From: Vibrio madracius
GTDB lineage: Bacteria; Pseudomonadota; Gammaproteobacteria; Enterobacterales; Vibrionaceae
DNA length: 5,571 nucleotides
Direction: 5' to 3'
Assembly: GCA_000695745.1 (NCBI GenBank)
Contig: ASHK01000120.1
Location: forward strand, 1 to 5,571
Part shown: positions 1-5,540 of the stretch, in pieces
Numbering within the stretch: the stretch's first letter is position 1
Layout: each line of letters opens with the position of its first letter
Made by a program: the position numbers and the translations under genes
Notes under the pieces: generated by a model
Told to the model about the DNA's origin: nothing
Seen by the model: only the letters and a program-made list of their open reading frames with translations
Databases searched by the model: none

Positions 1-162
1 ATACTTCGAATAAGGGATCATGACCTTGTTTGGGTCCGCTTTTGTTTCTTCAATTAACGTTACCCCTTTAGGTAAAGCGCTACTGGCTTGATTTGACGAT
101 TCATAACTACTGCAACCGTATAGAAAGATCAGCGACAAAGCGCCGAGCCAGATCTTTTTCAT
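1..162 (-). CDS. Lipoprotein N-terminus, probable M16 (insulinase-family) peptidase, partial
   Basis: Only the first 54 codons are inside the window; the gene runs off the left edge. The protein begins MKKIWLGALSLIFLYGC: two lysines, a hydrophobic stretch and a lipobox LYGC with Cys-17 as the lipidated residue. The residue after Cys is Ser rather than Asp, which points to the outer membrane. A low-complexity Ser-rich stretch and a PKGVTLIEE segment follow, ending at IPYSKY. No catalytic motif (HxxEH) is visible because that part lies outside the window. The family call rests on my recollection of Vibrio zinc-dependent M16 proteases that start this way and sit just downstream of yqaA, so the lipoprotein call is firm and the peptidase call is inference. 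The start is ATG at 160-162 with Shine-Dalgarno AAGGAG at 168-173, 5 nt upstream. It is the third gene of a unit with the oxidoreductase and yqaA. Confidence 0.72.
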   Translation of the reverse strand, partial: MKKIWLGALSLIFLYGCSSYESSNQASSALPKGVTLIEETKADPNKVMIPYSKY

Positions 163-167
163 AAAAG

Positions 168-174
168 CTCCTTA
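168..174 (-). promoter_or_regulatory. Shine-Dalgarno fused to the yqaA stop codon
   Basis: On the minus strand the bases read TAAGGAG, so the TAA stop of yqaA supplies the two A residues of the AAGGAG ribosome binding site of the downstream lipoprotein gene. The spacer to its ATG is 5 nt. A ribosome ending on yqaA would sit on the next initiation site, which suggests coupled translation; the coupling itself is inferred. Confidence 0.75.
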
Positions 175-627
175 GAAAAGACCGTAGAAGATAGCGGTCA
201 GCGCGATATAACGCAGCGCTTTACCAATAGCAATTAGCACAACACACGGTAAGAACTTCATCCGCAACCAACCTGCCGCTAAACACAGGGGATCGCCAAT
301 GATAGGCAACCAGCTAAACAATAACGTCCAGTAACCGTATTTCTGTATCCATGCTATGGCCTTATGACCATGTTTCTCGTTCTGAGTTCGATTTGGCAAC
401 CAAATACCAATCCAGTAGTTGGTTAATCCCCCAAGAGTATTACCTATGGTGGCAACCAAAATCACCATCGCTGGGGCGTATTGTTGCAGACTTAATGTCG
501 CGACTAACCCCGCTTCTGAGCCTCCTGGGAGCAAGGTCGCACTTAAAAACCCAGAAATAAAAAGGACCGCGAGTGCGGAGTCGGCAAACCATGACTCCGC
601 GAGATATTGAGAAAACGTTTCTAGCAT
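172..627 (-). CDS. yqaA: YqaA family inner membrane protein (DedA/VTT-like)
   Basis: This 151-residue integral membrane protein closely resembles E. coli YqaA. Shared signatures include FLSATLLPGGSE (about residues 27-38), IGNTLGGLTNYWIG (about 61-74), a YGYWTLLFSWLPIIGDPLCLAAGWLRM block in the second half and GKALRY near the end. These are hallmarks of the SNARE-associated/VTT (DedA-related) superfamily, whose better-known members take part in lipid flipping and membrane homeostasis; no precise substrate is established for YqaA as far as I know. Several hydrophobic segments are visible, including re-entrant-like stretches around the Gly/Pro-rich motifs. The length is normal for YqaA. The start ATG (625-627) overlaps the stop of the upstream oxidoreductase by 7 nt (ATGCTAG) and has no obvious Shine-Dalgarno, so it is probably translated by coupling. 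The stop TAA is at 172-174. Confidence 0.9.
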   Translation of the reverse strand: MLETFSQYLAESWFADSALAVLFISGFLSATLLPGGSEAGLVATLSLQQYAPAMVILVATIGNTLGGLTNYWIGIWLPNRTQNEKHGHKAIAWIQKYGYWTLLFSWLPIIGDPLCLAAGWLRMKFLPCVVLIAIGKALRYIALTAIFYGLF

Positions 628-1571
628 TGCATATCAAGTAAGACTTTGCCGCGAGTGCGGCTGGTTTCGACTTGTTGATGAGCCTCAACCACTTGTAAAT
701 AGGGGAAAATGTGCTGAATTTCGGTTTTGAGCAATCCAACGCCTACCATGTACAACAAGGTTTCCATTTGTTTTGTATCGGGAGACACTAGCATTCCACT
801 CGCTTCAAAACCAAGCAGCTTGGCTTTTTCGCATACCAACTCGGCAGTAATCGTAGGAATGGTGATGACTCGAGCGTTATCTTTTAAACACTTGAGCGCA
901 TCTAATGCAACATCACCACCAACTAGGTCAATTAACACATCGACATCGCTTAGGCGCTCGGAAGCGGGAGCGAATTCATAATTGATAGCATGGGCTCCCA
1001 ATGTAGCCAAGTAATCGAGATTGCGCTCACTGCACGTCGTGTACACCTCTGCTTTAGTGGCGACAGCCAACTGAACGGCAATGTGCCCAACGCCACCAGC
1101 CCCGGCGAGTATCAATACTCGTTCACCTTCTTGCACTTGCGCTTTATTGATGGCTTGGGCTGCCGTTTGTCCCGCCAATGGCAATGCAGCGGCGGCGTCC
1201 AACGCAACCGTCTTAGGTAACGCTGTCAGTTCTGTTTCTGGCACACATACATATTGGCTATAGCCCCCAGCCCGAAGAGGGAAACCGATAAACCCAACGA
1301 CTTCTTGGCCCACTTCAAACGCTTGTGCGCCTTCACCTAAGCCCGCGATAACACCCGAAATGTCATAACCCGGGACCCAAGGTAAGTTATCTTTGTTTTC
1401 GGCAGCCGCCCACCCTAATCCAGCACGGGTCTTGACATCAATCGGGTTGACGCCGGCATAAGCGATTTTCACCAATACCTCGCCAGCGAGAGGCTGAGGA
1501 ATATCGATCTCCTGAAATGCTAATACTTCTGCTGAACCAAATTCTGGGATGACTATTTGTTTACACTTCAT
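621..1571 (-). CDS. Zinc-free MDR-family NAD(P)H-dependent oxidoreductase (quinone oxidoreductase-like)
   Basis: The 316-residue protein belongs to the medium-chain dehydrogenase/reductase superfamily. The N-terminal GroES-like domain carries VNPIDVKTRAG (from about residue 41) and PGYDISG (67-73), the quinone-oxidoreductase forms of the positions where zinc alcohol dehydrogenases have Cys and His ligands; these ligands are absent here, so it should not bind catalytic zinc. The Rossmann domain follows with the dinucleotide motif AGAGGVGH at about 156-163. The expected activity is NAD(P)H-dependent reduction of quinones or conjugated carbonyls; the substrate cannot be read from sequence. The ATG at 1569-1571 is chosen because AAAAGGAAG lies 5 nt upstream. 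A longer reading from TTG at 1589 would swallow that ribosome binding site. It is the first gene of a unit with yqaA and the lipoprotein gene, following the oad terminator, so it probably has its own promoter in 1572-1712. Confidence 0.88.
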   Translation of the reverse strand: MKCKQIVIPEFGSAEVLAFQEIDIPQPLAGEVLVKIAYAGVNPIDVKTRAGLGWAAAENKDNLPWVPGYDISGVIAGLGEGAQAFEVGQEVVGFIGFPLRAGGYSQYVCVPETELTALPKTVALDAAAALPLAGQTAAQAINKAQVQEGERVLILAGAGGVGHIAVQLAVATKAEVYTTCSERNLDYLATLGAHAINYEFAPASERLSDVDVLIDLVGGDVALDALKCLKDNARVITIPTITAELVCEKAKLLGFEASGMLVSPDTKQMETLLYMVGVGLLKTEIQHIFPYLQVVEAHQQVETSRTRGKVLLDMQC

Positions 1572-1712
1572 CGCGGCTTCCTTTTCCAATTCTAGGTTCC
1601 ATAGTAACGAAATACCCGTATGAGTCTAGATTATCTTTTCGTCATCCCGCACTCAGTATGTAACAAATTCAATCACTTTTGTGACTCTGTCTGAGTACTG
1701 ATAACCAAAGAT
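1572..1712 (-). promoter_or_regulatory. Upstream region of the oxidoreductase gene, weak promoter candidate
   Basis: This gap between the oad terminator and the oxidoreductase must hold the promoter of the oxidoreductase-yqaA-lipoprotein unit if the terminator is efficient. The best -10 candidate is GATAAT on the minus strand at 1630-1635, but no good -35 hexamer lies 16-18 nt upstream of it. A TACTAT closer to the gene is no better supported. The promoter could need an activator, or I may have picked the wrong element. Confidence 0.3.
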
Positions 1713-1740
1713 AAAAAAAGGGAGCCTTATCTCAGCTCCC
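1713..1740 (-). terminator. Rho-independent terminator of the oadGAB operon
   Basis: On the minus strand a 6-bp stem GGGAGC/GCTCCC (1735-1740 with 1720-1725) encloses a 9-nt loop and is followed directly by seven T residues (1713-1719). It lies 25 nt beyond the oadB stop codon, with no convergent gene on the plus strand, so it ends oadGAB transcription and separates it from the oxidoreductase unit. Confidence 0.88.
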
Positions 1741-1765
1741 CTTCGTCATCACATACAGATTGTAG

Positions 1766-2895
1766 TTAGCCGACTAAAGCGAGCAAAATACCCGCGGCAA
1801 CTGCCGAGCCTAATACACCAGCAACATTAGGACCCATGGCATGCATCAACAAGAAGTTTTGTGGATTCGCTTGTAGACCAACCTTATTAACAACACGTGC
1901 CGCCATAGGTACCGCAGAGACCCTGCAGCCCCAATCAGCGGGTTAATATCTTCTTTTGAGTATTTGTTAAGTAGCTTCGCCATTAGTACCCCAGCGCCAG
2001 TTCCAATGCTAAAGGCCACCGCACCAAGAGCAAGAATACCTAGGGTTTCAAAGTTCAAAAACTCTTCTGCCTGAAGCTTTGAGCCAACACCAAGACCTAA
2101 GAAAATCGTCACAATATTGATAAGCTCATTTTGTGCCGTTTTCGATAGTCGGTCGACTACGCCCGCTTCTCGCATCAGATTCCCCAAACAGAACATGCCG
2201 ACCAAAGGCGTTGCAGACGGTAAGAACAAGATGGTCATCAATAACACAGCAAGGGGGAATAAGATCTTTTCACCTTTGCTGACGTGACGAAGTTGCGCCA
2301 TCTTGATAGTACGCTCTTCTGGCGTGGTCAAAGCCTTCATAATTGGCGGCTGGATAATCGGAACCAACGCCATGTAGCTATAAGCAGCGACGGCAATGGC
2401 ACCGAGAAGATCCGGCGAAAGTCGGCTTGCTAAGAAGATAGCGGTTGGACCATCAGCACCACCGATGATGGCAATGGACGCCGCATCTTGCATGGAAAAC
2501 TCCATACCAGGCACATAGTTCAGTAAGATCGCACCAAACAAGGTAGCAAAGATACCAAACTGAGCTGCCGCCCCTAGCCACAAGGTTTTCGGGTTAGCGA
2601 TTAATGCCCCAAAATCTGTCATCGCCCCAACACCCATAAAGATAAGCAGTGGGAAAACCCCAGACTCGATACCGACATAATAGACGTAGTACAACAAACC
2701 GCCTGGCTCGGTGAAGCCCGCATTCGGAATGTTGGCTAGAATAGCGCCAAAACCGATCGGCAACAGTAGCAGTGGTTCAAAGCCCTTGCGAATCGCTAAG
2801 AACAACAAGATGCCTCCGACCAAAATCATGCAGATTTGGCCGAATTCAAAGTTAGCGATCCCTGTTTCTGACCATAAGGTCATCAATCCTTCCAT
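1766..2895 (-). pseudogene. oadB: Oxaloacetate decarboxylase beta subunit OadB, frame broken by one 1-base deletion
   Basis: OadB is the multi-span inner membrane subunit that decarboxylates carboxybiotin and exports Na+. Read from the ATG at 2893-2895, the frame is normal through Gly-325, then shifts where the coding strand has GGG instead of the expected GGGG (plus-strand CCC at 1921-1923). Restoring one G continues the protein as [15 protein letters not shown] and ends at TAA 1766-1768, giving 376 residues, normal for the Vibrio protein. Recognisable functional residues, aligned by offset 55 to Klebsiella OadB, are Asp-148 in GGADGPT (D203), Tyr-174 (Y229), Asn-318 (N373), Gly-322 (G377), and past the shift Ser-327 (S382), Arg-334 (R389) and Asn-357 (N412). 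The unrepaired frame runs on to 1846 as 349 residues with a nonsense tail, missing the last helices. No other damage is seen, so a sequencing or assembly error is likely. It lies 9 nt after oadA. Confidence 0.9.
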
Positions 2896-2899
2896 GGTG

Positions 2900-2907
2900 C
2901 TCCCTTA
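2900..2907 (-). promoter_or_regulatory. oadB Shine-Dalgarno overlapping the oadA stop codon
   Basis: The minus strand reads TAAGGGAG followed by CACC and the oadB ATG. The oadA TAA stop provides the first bases of the AAGGGAG site, and the spacer is 4 nt. This arrangement fits translational coupling of the alpha and beta subunits, and it fixes the oadB start. Confidence 0.75.
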
Positions 2908-4686
2908 CGCTAAGCTAACAAGAGGCGCGCCTACAACAACAGCATCACCTTCTTTCACGTGTACATCTTGAACCACGCCGCTTTGCGCAGCACGTACTTC
3001 CGTTTCCATCTTCATCGCTTCTAAGATAAGCAGTACATCGCCTTCTTGAACTTGCGCACCAGAAGCAACATTGACCTTAAAGATATTGCCAGCTAATGGA
3101 GCGGAAACTGCTTCAACATTTGTTGCAGCAGCAGGTACTGGTGCAGGAGCGGCAGCAGATACAGGTGTCACTGAAGTAAGTTCGCCTTTGGGCCCCACTT
3201 CAACGTCATAGACCTGACCGTCAACTTTTACGCTATAAGACTCAATACCCGCAGCACTCGCTACTGGAGCTGCAACCGCCGCGGCAGGTTTGGCTTCTTC
3301 TTTACCCGGAGCAGGTTCAAATGCGTCAGGTTATGGCGGTTTTTCAGGAATTTGAGACCTACTTGTGGGAACAATGCATAGGTAAGAACATCATCAACGG
3401 TGTCTTCAGCCAGTGAGATACCCTCAGATTTGGCTTTTTGAAGCAGATCCTCGGTCAATGTATTAAGCTCCGCTTCTAGCAAGTCGGCCGGACGACAGGT
3501 AATCGCTTGAGCGCCATCCAACACTTTCGCTTGCAGTTCAGCATTCACTTCAGCGGGTGCCTTACCATATTCCCCTTTTAGCACCCCAGCAGTTTCTTTG
3601 GTAATACTCTTATAGCGTTCACCCGTTAAAACGTTGATCACCGCTTGGTCCCAACGATCTGCGACGTTGGTGTCACCAAAGGAATAAAGCCAAGGTCTTC
3701 ACGAACTCTTGGGATCTCCTCAAGAACTTCGTCAATACGATCAGCAGCACCTTGCTCTTTCAGTTGCCCTTCCATGTTGGTTAACATACCACCCGGCACT
3801 TGCGCAATCAGAATGCGTGAATCAACGCCTTTCAGCTGACCTTCCCATTTTGCATACTTCTTACGCACTTCACGGAAATAGGCGGCGATAGTTCAATTTG
3901 CTCCAGTTTAAGATTGGTATCGCGCTCAGTGCCTTGTAGCATTGCTACCACGGTTTCTGTCGGCGTGTGTCCGTATGTCTGACTCATCGAAGAAATCGCG
4001 GTATCTAGGATGTCGATACCCGCTTCAACGGCTTTGACTGCTGTTGCCGTAGACAGCCCTGTTGTAGCATGACAATGCAACGCTAATGGCACATCACAAG
4101 ATGATTTTATACGAGATATCAGTTCTTCGGCTTCATAAGGCTTAAGCAAGCCTGACATGTCTTTAATACATAGTGAATGGCAGCCCAAATCTTCAAGGCG
4201 TTTGGCAAGGTCAACCCAAGTTTCCGTATTATGTACAGGGCTTGTTGTATAAGACAGCGTACCTTGTGCATGCGCGCCCACATCTACGGTCGCTTTTACC
4301 GCCTTCTCAAAGTTGCGTACATCGTTCATCGCATCAAAAATGCGGAACACGTCCATACCGTTGGCGTGAGCGCGTTCTACGAATTTTTCCACCACATCAT
4401 CTGCATAATGGCGGTAACCCAGCAAGTTTTGTCCACGCAGTAGCATTTGCATAGGTGTGTTTGGCATCGCTTTTTTCAATTCACGTAGACGTTCCCAAGG
4501 ATCTTCCCCTAAGAAACGAATACACGCATCAAAGGTTGCGCCCCCCCAAGTTTCTAAAGACCAATACCCCACTTTATCCAGCTCTGCTGCGATAGGTAAC
4601 ATATCTTCAATACGCATTCGAGTTGCGAACAGAGATTGGTGGGCGTCACGAAGTACCACGTCCGTAATAGCTAGTGGTTTAGACAT
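2905..4686 (-). pseudogene. oadA: Oxaloacetate decarboxylase alpha subunit OadA, frame broken by three 1-base deletions
   Basis: OadA transfers the carboxyl group of oxaloacetate to its own biotin, releasing pyruvate; it is peripheral to the membrane and docks on OadB/OadG. The N-terminal carboxyltransferase domain shows RDAHQS with Asp-14, Lys-175 in IKDMSG, and His-204/His-206 in HCHAT, matching the metal-site residues D17, K178, H207 and H209 of Klebsiella OadA with a constant offset of 3. Next come the association domain, an Ala/Pro-rich linker and a biotinyl domain with EAMKMET; the biotinylated Lys (codon 3010-3012) is 35 residues from the C-terminus, as usual. Three frame losses lie at about 3891, 3647-3648 and 3329-3330. 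Restoring one base at each yields an uninterrupted 594-residue protein. Two ATGs are possible, 4692 and 4686; the second is preferred because AAGGAG (4696-4701) is 9 nt from it but only 3 nt from the first. The short open frames left by the breaks are fragments, not separate genes. Confidence 0.9.
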
Positions 4687-4695
4687 GCTCATTAA

Positions 4696-4701
4696 CTCCT
4701 T
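4696..4701 (-). promoter_or_regulatory. oadA Shine-Dalgarno that decides between two ATGs
   Basis: AAGGAG on the minus strand lies in the 33-nt gap after oadG. It is 3 nt from the ATG at 4690-4692 and 9 nt from the in-frame ATG at 4684-4686. The second spacing is workable and gives the N-terminus [11 protein letters not shown], so I use it; the longer form would only add two residues (MS). Confidence 0.65.
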
Positions 4702-4719
4702 TTTAAGCTTTAACTCAAT

Positions 4720-4977
4720 CTATTTAGCGGCCGAAGTGCGGTATTGATGTACAGCAGCAGAAATCGCTGCAACAACACTTGGGCTAACACCATTTGAGGG
4801 GGATTGTTGTGTTTTAATTTGTGTAGGAACTGCGATCGGTTCGGGTACTTCTTCTGGTACCAATTTCGACATTAACCGAACGAGATAAACGAGGATTGTT
4901 AGGAACAAAAATACTACAGCCATACCCGTGAACATTAGGGTAGCTGCGTCTCCTAGCAGGCTTCCAATATTAGTCAT
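4720..4977 (-). CDS. oadG: Oxaloacetate decarboxylase gamma subunit OadG
   Basis: This 85-residue subunit assembles the decarboxylase, linking OadA to OadB through a single N-terminal membrane helix and a soluble tail. Residues about 11-34 (AATLMFTGMAVVFLFLTILV and following) form the membrane span, followed by positively charged RLMSKLV, a Pro-rich linker (PEEVPEPIAVP) and a C-terminal AAISAAVHQYR segment. The His at 77 corresponds to the conserved C-terminal His reported to help metal binding in OadG proteins; that role is family knowledge. The frame is intact, unlike oadA and oadB. The ATG at 4975-4977 is chosen because AAAGGA (4984-4989) lies 6 nt upstream; a start at 4998 would put the Shine-Dalgarno inside the gene and has only a poorly placed AGG of its own. 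It is first in the oadG-oadA-oadB order typical of this operon. Confidence 0.9.
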   Translation of the reverse strand: MTNIGSLLGDAATLMFTGMAVVFLFLTILVYLVRLMSKLVPEEVPEPIAVPTQIKTQQSPSNGVSPSVVAAISAAVHQYRTSAAK

Positions 4978-5084
4978 GTTGCGTCCTTTCTTTGTCATCC
5001 TGACAAGTTACTCAATCATAAAACGTGGCGTCACTGCGCACAGATTGACAAGCAATGGTTCTTGCATTGATCCATTGCAAGAGG
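4978..5084 (-). promoter_or_regulatory. Structured 5' leader of the oad mRNA (candidate)
   Basis: About 105 nt separate the predicted start of transcription from the oadG ATG. The leader can form CTTGCA/TGCAAG (5076-5081 with 5061-5066) or, exclusively of this, a 7-bp GCAATGG/CCATTGC stem (5072-5078 with 5052-5058). A bulged hairpin covers 5025-5041. A 6-bp TTGTCA/TGACAA hairpin (5001-5006 with 4992-4997) ends 2 nt before the Shine-Dalgarno, and a second TTGTCA copy (5046-5051) could compete for the same partner. I do not recognise a known riboswitch; the structure is seen, its function is not established. Confidence 0.35.
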
Positions 5085-5090
5085 TCTAGG

Positions 5091-5118
5091 ATTATCTCGA
5101 TTGGTGAAAGTTTGTCAA
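5091..5118 (-). promoter_or_regulatory. Sigma-70 promoter of oadGAB
   Basis: On the minus strand a perfect -35 hexamer TTGACA (5113-5118) is separated by 16 nt from -10 GATAAT (5091-5096, five of six consensus bases). Transcription should begin near 5084, at the edge of the leader hairpins. It is the best promoter match upstream of oadG and lies beyond the tRNA terminator, so oadGAB is probably transcribed on its own. Confidence 0.7.
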
Positions 5119-5136
5119 TTTTGTTTAATCTACAGC

Positions 5137-5154
5137 CGTCATTAAAACGTCATT
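5137..5154. repeat. Direct repeat CGTCATT x2, 11-bp period
   Basis: CGTCATT occurs at 5137-5143 and 5148-5154, separated by AAAA, so the copies lie on the same face of the helix. They sit about 53-70 bp upstream of the predicted oad transcription start, a position typical for an activator or response-regulator dimer. The binding protein is unknown. Confidence 0.4.
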
Positions 5155-5194
5155 CAGATGAAAAACTATGATGAGCACAACAATTTATGGTGTA

Positions 5195-5208
5195 TGTGTA
5201 CTTACACA
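5195..5208. repeat. Palindrome TGTGTA-CT-TACACA
   Basis: This is a perfect 6-bp inverted repeat around a 2-bp centre, about 77 bp upstream of the oad -35 box. The symmetry suits a dimeric DNA-binding protein. The half-site spacing (TGTGT-N4-ACACA) does not fit the CRP motif with its N6 spacer. Confidence 0.35.
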
Positions 5209-5355
5209 GAACTTCATACTATGACTCAACCATAGATTTCAACATAAACAAACTGGGATTGGAAAACTGAGACAGGCTTAAAATTACCGTAATTTATCCT
5301 TAAAAAACATCACGTTGTAATTAAAAGATTGTTGGAATGATAAATTTTTGTTAAT

Positions 5356-5380
5356 AAAAAACCCGCCGAAGCGAGGTTTT
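5356..5380 (-). terminator. Rho-independent terminator of the tRNA-Arg transcript
   Basis: Reading the minus strand, AAAACC, a bulged T, CGC, the stable TTCG loop, then GCG and GGTTTT make a 9-bp stem with one bulge, continuing into a T run (5356-5361). It lies 7 nt after the encoded CCA end of the tRNA, so it ends the tRNA array and insulates the oad promoter. Confidence 0.85.
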
Positions 5381-5387
5381 AAAATAA

Positions 5388-5464
5388 TGGCGCGCTCGGA
5401 AGGATTCGAACCTTCGACCGCCTGGTTCGTAGCCAGGTACTCTATCCAGCTGAGCTACGAGCGC
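5388..5464 (-). tRNA. tRNA-Arg (anticodon ACG)
   Basis: The 77-nt gene folds as a full cloverleaf on the minus strand. The acceptor stem is GCGCTCG/CGAGCGC, followed by discriminator G and an encoded CCA (5388-5390). The D arm contains AGCTCAGCTGGATAGAGT, the anticodon stem is CCTGG/CCAGG, and the loop CTACGAA holds anticodon ACG (5428-5430). The T arm has GAAGG-TTCGAAT-CCTTC. By analogy with E. coli tRNA-Arg(ACG), A34 would be deaminated to inosine so that it reads CGU, CGC and CGA. It is the last gene of a tandem array, directly before the terminator. Confidence 0.97.
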
Positions 5465-5540
5465 GCAATAAGTCTTTGTACAGCTTTCGCTATAACAGGT
5501 GTTGAATTAAGTGATTGCTTAACTCTTTTACCTAAATGAA

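Larger units (their letters stand above)
5119..5355. other. AT-rich intergenic region without a gene
   Basis: No credible coding frame or RNA gene is visible on either strand here. The region holds possible regulator sites for the oad promoter: direct repeats CGTCATT at 5137-5143 and 5148-5154, a 6-2-6 palindrome at 5195-5208, a 5-7-5 inverted repeat CTATG/CATAG at 5219-5235, and a 15-bp palindrome at 5281-5295. None matches a regulator I can name. Confidence 0.5.

Noticed and set aside
440..739. Minus-strand open frame of 99 codons across the oxidoreductase/yqaA junction
   Set aside because: It overlaps two recognisable genes in another frame and has no family resemblance; it is a shadow frame.
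1660..1685. CRP- or FNR-like site upstream of the oxidoreductase (AGTGA...TTACA)
   Set aside because: The half-sites are 9 bp apart instead of 6 and neither matches fully.
2905..3868. Three separate small proteins from the pieces of oadA
   Set aside because: The pieces join into one conserved OadA when single bases are restored; their apparent starts have no ribosome binding sites.
1921..3891. Programmed ribosomal frameshifting in oadA/oadB
   Set aside because: Four unrelated sites without slippery heptamers or a shared stimulatory structure, in a family not known to use frameshifting; base loss is simpler.
4173..4454. Two plus-strand open frames of about 90 codons opposite oadA
   Set aside because: They lie antisense to conserved carboxyltransferase sequence, have no recognisable domains and no clear ribosome binding site.
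5045..5050. Plus-strand TTGACA as a divergent promoter
   Set aside because: No -10 element lies 16-18 bp downstream and there is no plus-strand gene to serve.
5507..5522. TTAAG/CTTAA inverted repeat in the tRNA spacer as a terminator
   Set aside because: The 5-bp AT-rich stem is weak and has no following T run on the minus strand; at most it is a processing feature.
5348..5539. Plus-strand open frame of 63 codons with ARSEGFEPSTAWFVARYSIQLSYER
   Set aside because: It is the antisense translation of the tRNA-Arg gene, a well-known false protein in bacterial annotations.
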